Shown: positions 58,990 to 64,000 of the stretch, one piece after another
Layout: every line of letters starts with the position of its first letter
Numbering within the stretch: the first letter of the stretch is position 1
Source: Phytophthora quininea
Lineage: Eukaryota > Oomycota > Peronosporomycetes > Peronosporales > Peronosporaceae
Assembly (NCBI GenBank): GCA_011947345.1
Contig: JAAVTG010000567.1
Location: forward strand, 124,001 to 188,000
Length of the DNA stretch: 64,000 nt
Direction: 5' to 3'
The notes under the pieces: model-generated
Told to the model about the DNA's origin: nothing
The model's input: only the letters and a program-made list of their open reading frames with translations
Database searches by the model: none
Translations under genes and position numbers: made by a program

Positions 58990-59300
58990 GCAACGCTTTT
59001 TGTGTACGATACAGCGCCAGCCCAGCCCGAGAGTGACTCGACTGAGCGCGAGCGAGTGTATTTGGTTTTTCTTCATTCCAATATGAGCTGACAAGGGCTG
59101 GCACTCCAGCCGCTGCAGCCCTGATTGATTAACACCTTTTGTACATTGCTGGAGGCGGGGTGGAGATCTTGTGCCACGGCAGGACTCGTGTTGCTAGCCT
59201 TGTTACATCGGTCTTCTGGCTTTTGCTTTATTTACTTGTTGCACAGCAGCACTGCGCATACCTTTGGCGTGATGGTGAGTGCAGACTTGGTTGACAATAA
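58990..59300. other. Convergent intergenic region
   Basis: Lies between the Aat and RasGEF stop codons. No gene seen; downstream sequences of both transcription units are expected here. Confidence 0.4.
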
Positions 59301-62300
59301 CTACAGGAAACCCGCTTCTGAGAGGCTGTTGACGAACAGAATGCTCTCTTGAGTATTTGCATTTCGCGCCAATTGATACAGCACAGAGCTATCTTTCCGG
59401 ATACTGCAAAACAACCTGTTAGCAAGCTACCATAACAAGACATCCAAGCAAGGCAAACTTACGTATCGACGCGATGTCGGATGTGGACCTGGATCTTCCT
59501 GTCGTGCCGCAGGATGCCTCGACCTTTCCTTGAGACTCCGCCAGTGTTGCTGGACGAGCCATTCGCACCTGAAGGCCCTCCGGTAGGTGGCACATAGTTG
59601 AAATTCTGCCGCTCCAATGCCTCGATGATGATACGATAAATCTTCCGGAACTTCTGCCAGTTCACCAGTCCGTCCTCCGTCGACTTCATGGCTTCTTCGT
59701 ATGTGAATAAATCCTTAACGAGGATGAACCAGCAGGCAAGTCGTGGCTGGCCTTCAGCCAACGCAAACGCTTGGCGGTAGCTGCGATAGTTGTCATCAGG
59801 CGAGCAAGCCTGTTGAAGAACTTGGTATTTCTCTTGCGCAGCTGCACTCACCAGACTCCACGTAGTGTTAAGCTGGCGGATACACGGCGCCGAAAGCCCC
59901 GTCGTGATCTCGAAGAGCGTGTTGAAGTTGTTCATCTGGAAGCAGTTGTCAGCCGCATCGATGAACAGTGTGATCATCTTCGCGCGCTCAACTGCTTGCA
60001 GTTGCGGGTGAAGAATCTCGCTCGAGACCCACTCGGCCGTCGCATCAAACAGCTCAATCAACGCCATAACGTGCGGGGCATCGCGGTGTTTGCTTTCTCG
60101 AGTCCAGGCCTTGTTCGTCAGTTCCCGAGGGTTCAGCTTGGAGAAATACTGGTCTGCTTCCATTAGAGTAAGCTGATCGGCAAGTTCCTGGGCCGACAAC
60201 CCACACAAAGGCTCTACATTGTCATAACTGATACGGGCGCTCTTGCGCGACGCCGCTGTGAGTCTGGCTCGTTGGAGCGTATCCTGGATGATCTCGTCAA
60301 AGCCACCATTTCCGTTCGCATTGGCTTTGATAGCAGCCTCTGCACTTCCTGTTGTAATACCGCGCGCGATTTTAGGCGCTGCTGCAGCGGCGCTTTGCAT
60401 AATTCCTTGTTGCTGCGCTGTACTTCGCGCTGATCGTTCCCTCGTTGACGCTACCGCTGCTTGGTCGCCAACGGCAGCAGGAATCGATCGGCTTCGAAGC
60501 TGGAAGATATCACCACTAGAAGTTTTCGTTCGGAGTTTGACCATGGAGCGTTCACGCTTTGGGTCTGATGAAGACCGCGCTAATTGCAGCTTCGAGGCAG
60601 CTTGTGCACGCATCCGGGAATGCGATGCTCCCCGGTCGCTTAACTGGTGAGCCATCGCCAGTGCTGCGGCACTTTGGGCTGGCTGCATCGTAAGATTTAC
60701 TCCGCCTGCAAATGTCCTATCAGGTAGAGCCGACGCAGACGAAGAGGTCACTAGTGCAGGAGGTGGGGGACTACAACGCCAGTCTTCTGAGATTGTGGTT
60801 GGGCTTTGACTTGTTGTGGTTGCTGCGACTGCTGCTTCATTGAGGACAACACCTGTACAACAGTCAGGAGGAGGTTTTCTGCATGTCGTCGGATGGATGG
60901 GATCGGCGAGGAGTCTTGGATCTCGCTCAGGAAAGCCATGAGCTTCTTTTGAGCTTTACGATCGTTGGCCAAGTCTTGCTCGATGAATCCGCTTTCCTTG
61001 ATCCAGAACTTGAGCACACTCAGCAAGCGCATGATAGACACGTTTGCCTCCATGCTTGTGTTGATATCCGATCGAGCGGTGGAGATCGACGTAGCGGTGG
61101 ACGAACGCTGCTCACTCTCTTCCTCGAAAGCGATCTGGTCTAGCATTCGCTGTGTTTCTTCTAGCGTTTCCGCGTCCACACCACCGCAGAGCGAAAGCAC
61201 CGCAGTGTATCGTTTCAGCAGCTTCTTGATGAAGTCATACGGCGAACAGAAGCTGCGGTACGTCAACAGGAACACATCGCGAAACTCAGTGTCGTACTGG
61301 TGAGCGTCTGTCAGACGTGCAATCAATTTGCCCAGCGAGGCGTGGGAGATCTCCCGCTTGCCTCCCATGCCCCGTTCAGGCGTCTCGTAACGAACGCGGA
61401 CGGGTCGAGTCTTTGGAGTAGCTTCATCGCCACTTTCTGCAGTTGTATCATCCGACTTGGGTATTTTACGCGCCTTTGTGCGAGGTGTGGTGGAGCCCTG
61501 AGACTGAGCGCCGGGGATATCGACAATGGCGGCGGGGGCGGCAAGCCTCCAGTTTCTGGCGATGACGGAAGTCTTGACCCACGCGAAGTACTGCGAACTC
61601 GCGCTCTCGTATAATCCAACACTGGCGAATCGCTGCCGTGTCTCCCCTTCGACTAGTCGCAGCTATTTGGTCCGGCGGAGGAGGACTCTCCATGAGCTGT
61701 CGACTATGGTGGTTGCTATACATCCGCCTCGTCGGTGTTGGTTCACGAGCGCGCCGCTCGTCATCTGTACCGCTCGAATTGCCCGAGATGGTTCTCTTCA
61801 GTCGAAGATGCCACCTCTCAATGCTGCTAGAAAGCCCTCCCGGACTTCCAGCATCAACTCTAGGACTCCCCATACCCACCGGTTTCCCCATACTTCTCGG
61901 TTGTCGAAGTGGTGACGACGGTACTGGCATCGGCCCCGACCGGTGCGTGCTGCCCGTCGCTGGCGCTGTAGCTCGTCTTTTGACAACCATCCTCGAAGGT
62001 TTTGTGGCCAGTTGCTGCATCCTCTGCAGCTCTGTCAACGCCCCTGCGTCCTCCTTGTCACTGCCTGGACCCGACGACGACGACGAGTAATGATGCTCTG
62101 GCGACGCTGGCGGCGACAGCTTCGGAATCCTCTGCTTTCTACTGGAAAACACTTTGGAGGCGAACTTCTCCGGCCCGATGTCTCCAGCCGCAGCAAGAGC
62201 GGCGTCTCCAGTGGCGTCATCTTCTCGGATAGCAGCAGGGTCTCTGGTTCTGGGGCGTCGATGGTGGTGGCGACGTGGAGAGGACCCACCGCGTCTCCTG

Positions 62301-62641
62301 GTCTTGGGGCCCTGAGCGTCTGGTTGACTCTGGTGGGTATGTCGACGGCCACGTCTCGCATCGCCTGCGTCCGCCGACGACGCTGTGGACAACGTGGAGG
62401 AAGACGTGGCGGTGGCAGTGGCCACGCGGTCGTCCCCCACGTACTTGCGCTCCCTCCGGCGCGTGCTGCGTGCCCCCAAGGTGGACATGACCGAGGACGA
62501 CGAGGACGACGTGGCCACGCTGTGGCTGTTGCTGTTGCTGCTGCTGCTGTTGCTGGTGGACGGCAGCAGGTTGCGCGCCACCAGAAGCGGCGGGCTCGCA
62601 CGCGCCGTGGCGGACACTGCGGCCGCGCGGTCGTGCGCCAT
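59301..62641 (-). CDS. RasGEF (CDC25-type) guanine exchange factor, ~1,093 aa
   Basis: Two exons, 62641-59463 and 59403-59301 (59-bp intron); one missing C at about 60766 and one extra C near 61635 cancel out, giving exactly 1,094 codons. N-terminal half is low complexity: Ser/Asn runs encoded by a CTG/TTG-rich stretch near 62520-62560, and Arg/Pro-rich linkers. From ~residue 425: RasGEF N-motif (LIARLTDAHQYDTEFRDVFL, then LTYRSFCSPYDFIKKLLKRY). The catalytic CDC25 domain follows after a ~150-residue Ser/Ala-rich linker: LSAQELADQLTLMEADQYF, ELTNKAWTRESKHRDAPHVM, WVSSEILHPQLQAVERAKMI, and DGLVNWQKFRKIYRII. RasGEFs load GTP on Ras-like GTPases. The target Ras is unknown. Confidence 0.85.
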
Positions 62642-63269
62642 TCGGCTGCGACTGCTGCTACGGTGCTGGCGGAGGCTGCGGAGAGATCTCGGACGGTCCG
62701 GAGGCGCCTGCAGGGGAGAGCCTCGAGGTGGCGCCGCGCTTGGTGATCGGCGTCGATAGAGCGGACAGAACAAACTCTTTCCAAAACAAAATCGTTTGAG
62801 TGTACTTGTTTTCAGTATGTGAAAGTCCCAAATGACGTTGGGGAGAAAAGGGGCGCTGAAACACGTGGGTAGAGGCTGTGGAAAAGTTTCTTTGGCGTTT
62901 GGATGGAGTTTCTTGTGCTGCGGTGTCCAACGGAGTCGATTGGGATGGGAACGCAGAAGTGATTTCAACGCACCAAGAGCAATAGAGTACGGCAGCGTCA
63001 GTGGAGACTGCAGTGCTGTCGTCGTCGTCGCGAAAAGTGTCCGGCGAGAGAGCTTCAACATAGTCATGCCAGCGAGCTCCCGCAACACCACGATCTCACG
63101 AGACTCGACGGCGGACGAGAGGTTACTCACAGCTTTGCTGAGCGTGGCGCTCAGCCTCGACGAGGTTTTGCGGCGACCAGATCCGCAGCGAGAGCTGCGG
63201 CTCAAAGATGACACTTCGTTATCGCATTGTTTCCTTTTGCAGGCTGTATAGAAGGTGGCATTTTGCCAA
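62642..63269. other. Divergent intergenic region (RasGEF and oxygenase promoters)
   Basis: Open frames continue from neighbours on both strands but show no domains. The region between the two divergent ATGs is 628 bp. No element identified. Confidence 0.4.
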
Positions 63270-64000
63270 ATGAGACCGGCATTGCGATCGTCGCGCTGGG
63301 TGCCGCGGCTCGGCAGAACGTCTTCGTCGCGATCGCAGCCTTCCCCATGTGCATACAGAGCTGGTTCACACTGGGACGCCTCCGTCACGCCCGAACTGGC
63401 GCGGGGTCTGCTTCGAGACGGCTTCTACGTGATCCCCAACGCCTTCCCGACCGAATATCTGCGTCGCCTTCGAGATGAGATGGAGCTACTGCGCACGAGC
63501 GGCCAGCTGTATCCCAACTCGACGCACATCCTGACCAGCAGCTCCGGCCCTTCCAAGACGCTGCTGCTGGAGAAGCACGGCATCCTCGAGACGGAGCTGG
63601 CGCTGGATGCCGTGCGGACCAGATTGCTGCGCCCTTCCTGCGAGACTTTTCGACCAGCAAGTGGTCTTTGGGCCGTTGCAGCGAGCTCTTCCAGAGTGGA
63701 TGAAGCTGGCCGGGCACATGGTCAAGGTGCAGCACAGCGCAGGCAATGGGGCGTGCTTCCCATGCACTTTGACACGTACGGCAGCGACGGGAAATGCGTC
63801 ACGGCGGTGTTGTATCTGAACGAGCACTGGCGGCCAGGAGATGGCGGAGAGATCGTGCTGTATCCGTTCCCGAAGGAGCGAGTTATCGTGCAGCCTCGCT
63901 TTGGAGAGCTGGTGCTGTTCTCGTCCCAGCAAATGCTGCATCGAGTCCTTCCAGCGATGAAGCCGCGGTTTGCCCTCACGACGTGGACGTATCACTTGCC
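63270..64000 (+). CDS. 2-oxoglutarate/Fe(II)-dependent oxygenase, partial
   Basis: Starts at ATG 63270 and is cut by the window end. Early residues are Arg/Ser-rich with no acidic residues (MRPALRSSRWVPRLGR), a possible mitochondrial presequence. Then LRDGFYVIPNAFP opens a dioxygenase fold. The iron site HFDTYGSDGK (His and Asp), YLNEHWRPGDGGEIVLYPFP, the distal His in QQMLHRVLP and the 2-oxoglutarate-binding Arg in PRFALTTW are all present, resembling prolyl 4-hydroxylase-type enzymes. Three missing C bases shift the frame between about 63620 and 63760 and then return it to the original frame. Substrate unknown. Confidence 0.75.
   Translation, partial: MRPALRSSRWVPRLGRTSSSRSQPSPCAYRAGSHWDASVTPELARGLLRDGFYVIPNAFPTEYLRRLRDEMELLRTSGQLYPNSTHILTSSSGPSKTLLLEKHGILETELALDAVRTRLLRPSCETFRPASGLWAVAASSSRVDEAGRAHGQGAAQRRQWGVLPMHFDTYGSDGKCVTAVLYLNEHWRPGDGGEIVLYPFPKERVIVQPRFGELVLFSSQQMLHRVLPAMKPRFALTTWTYHL

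Overview
The window is nuclear DNA from a eukaryote, almost certainly an oomycete (stramenopile). Genes are dense, switch strand often and sit very close together. Introns are short (mostly 57-86 bp) with GT-AG ends. The gene set fits: two glycoside hydrolase family 12 xyloglucanase-type genes, FYVE plus GAF architecture, CCT-motif proteins, an IFT20 homologue (flagellated stage), WW and LRR combinations, and a bacterial-type leucyl/phenylalanyl-tRNA-protein transferase. Genus cannot be told from the sequence alone.

Layout. 1-2,017: AT-rich left end with a decayed ~239-bp-period repeat. 2,018-6,210: CCT protein, LTO1-like protein, a targeted CCHC-knuckle protein and a short-chain dehydrogenase. 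6,238-8,651: FYVE-GAF protein, followed by a decayed partial copy of it near 9.2 kb. 11,219-15,524: second CCT protein, ETFRF1/LYRM5-like protein, CCCH-finger plus exonuclease protein. 15,838-26,014: large LRR protein, NEK-like kinase and a WW-cyclin protein. 27,607-31,666: secreted array of two GH12 enzymes and a tail-only secreted Ser/Thr-rich relative. 32,701-44,000: methionine synthase reductase, a divergent coiled-coil/TPR pair, ataxin-10, histone H3, IFT20, PEX4-like E2 and TGS1. 44,070-51,168: an Hrd3/SEL1L-like ER protein and WDR24. 51,386-58,989: two small divergent pairs whose start codons overlap, a coiled-coil protein and a PIP-box protein. 59,301-64,000: RasGEF and a 2-oxoglutarate/Fe(II) oxygenase cut by the window edge.

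The main technical point is that most of the longer coding regions are interrupted by single-base indels, nearly always one base missing from a homopolymer run. Histone H3 is hit, and so are other conserved genes. When these bases are allowed for, exon lengths sum exactly to multiples of three for almost every gene. I therefore read the breaks as uncorrected sequencing or assembly errors, not pseudogenes, and give gene spans across them.

The genes mostly act independently: nutrient signalling (WDR24 of GATOR2, RasGEF), ER quality control (Hrd3-like), RNA processing (TGS1, exonuclease), mitochondria and peroxisomes (ETFRF1-like, PEX4-like), and plant cell-wall attack (GH12). Less expected items are a protein with two PCNA-interacting motifs, a cyclin carrying a WW domain, a eukaryotic Aat gene, a catalytic-domain-free relative of the GH12 genes, and two divergent gene pairs that share a CATG as overlapping start codons.
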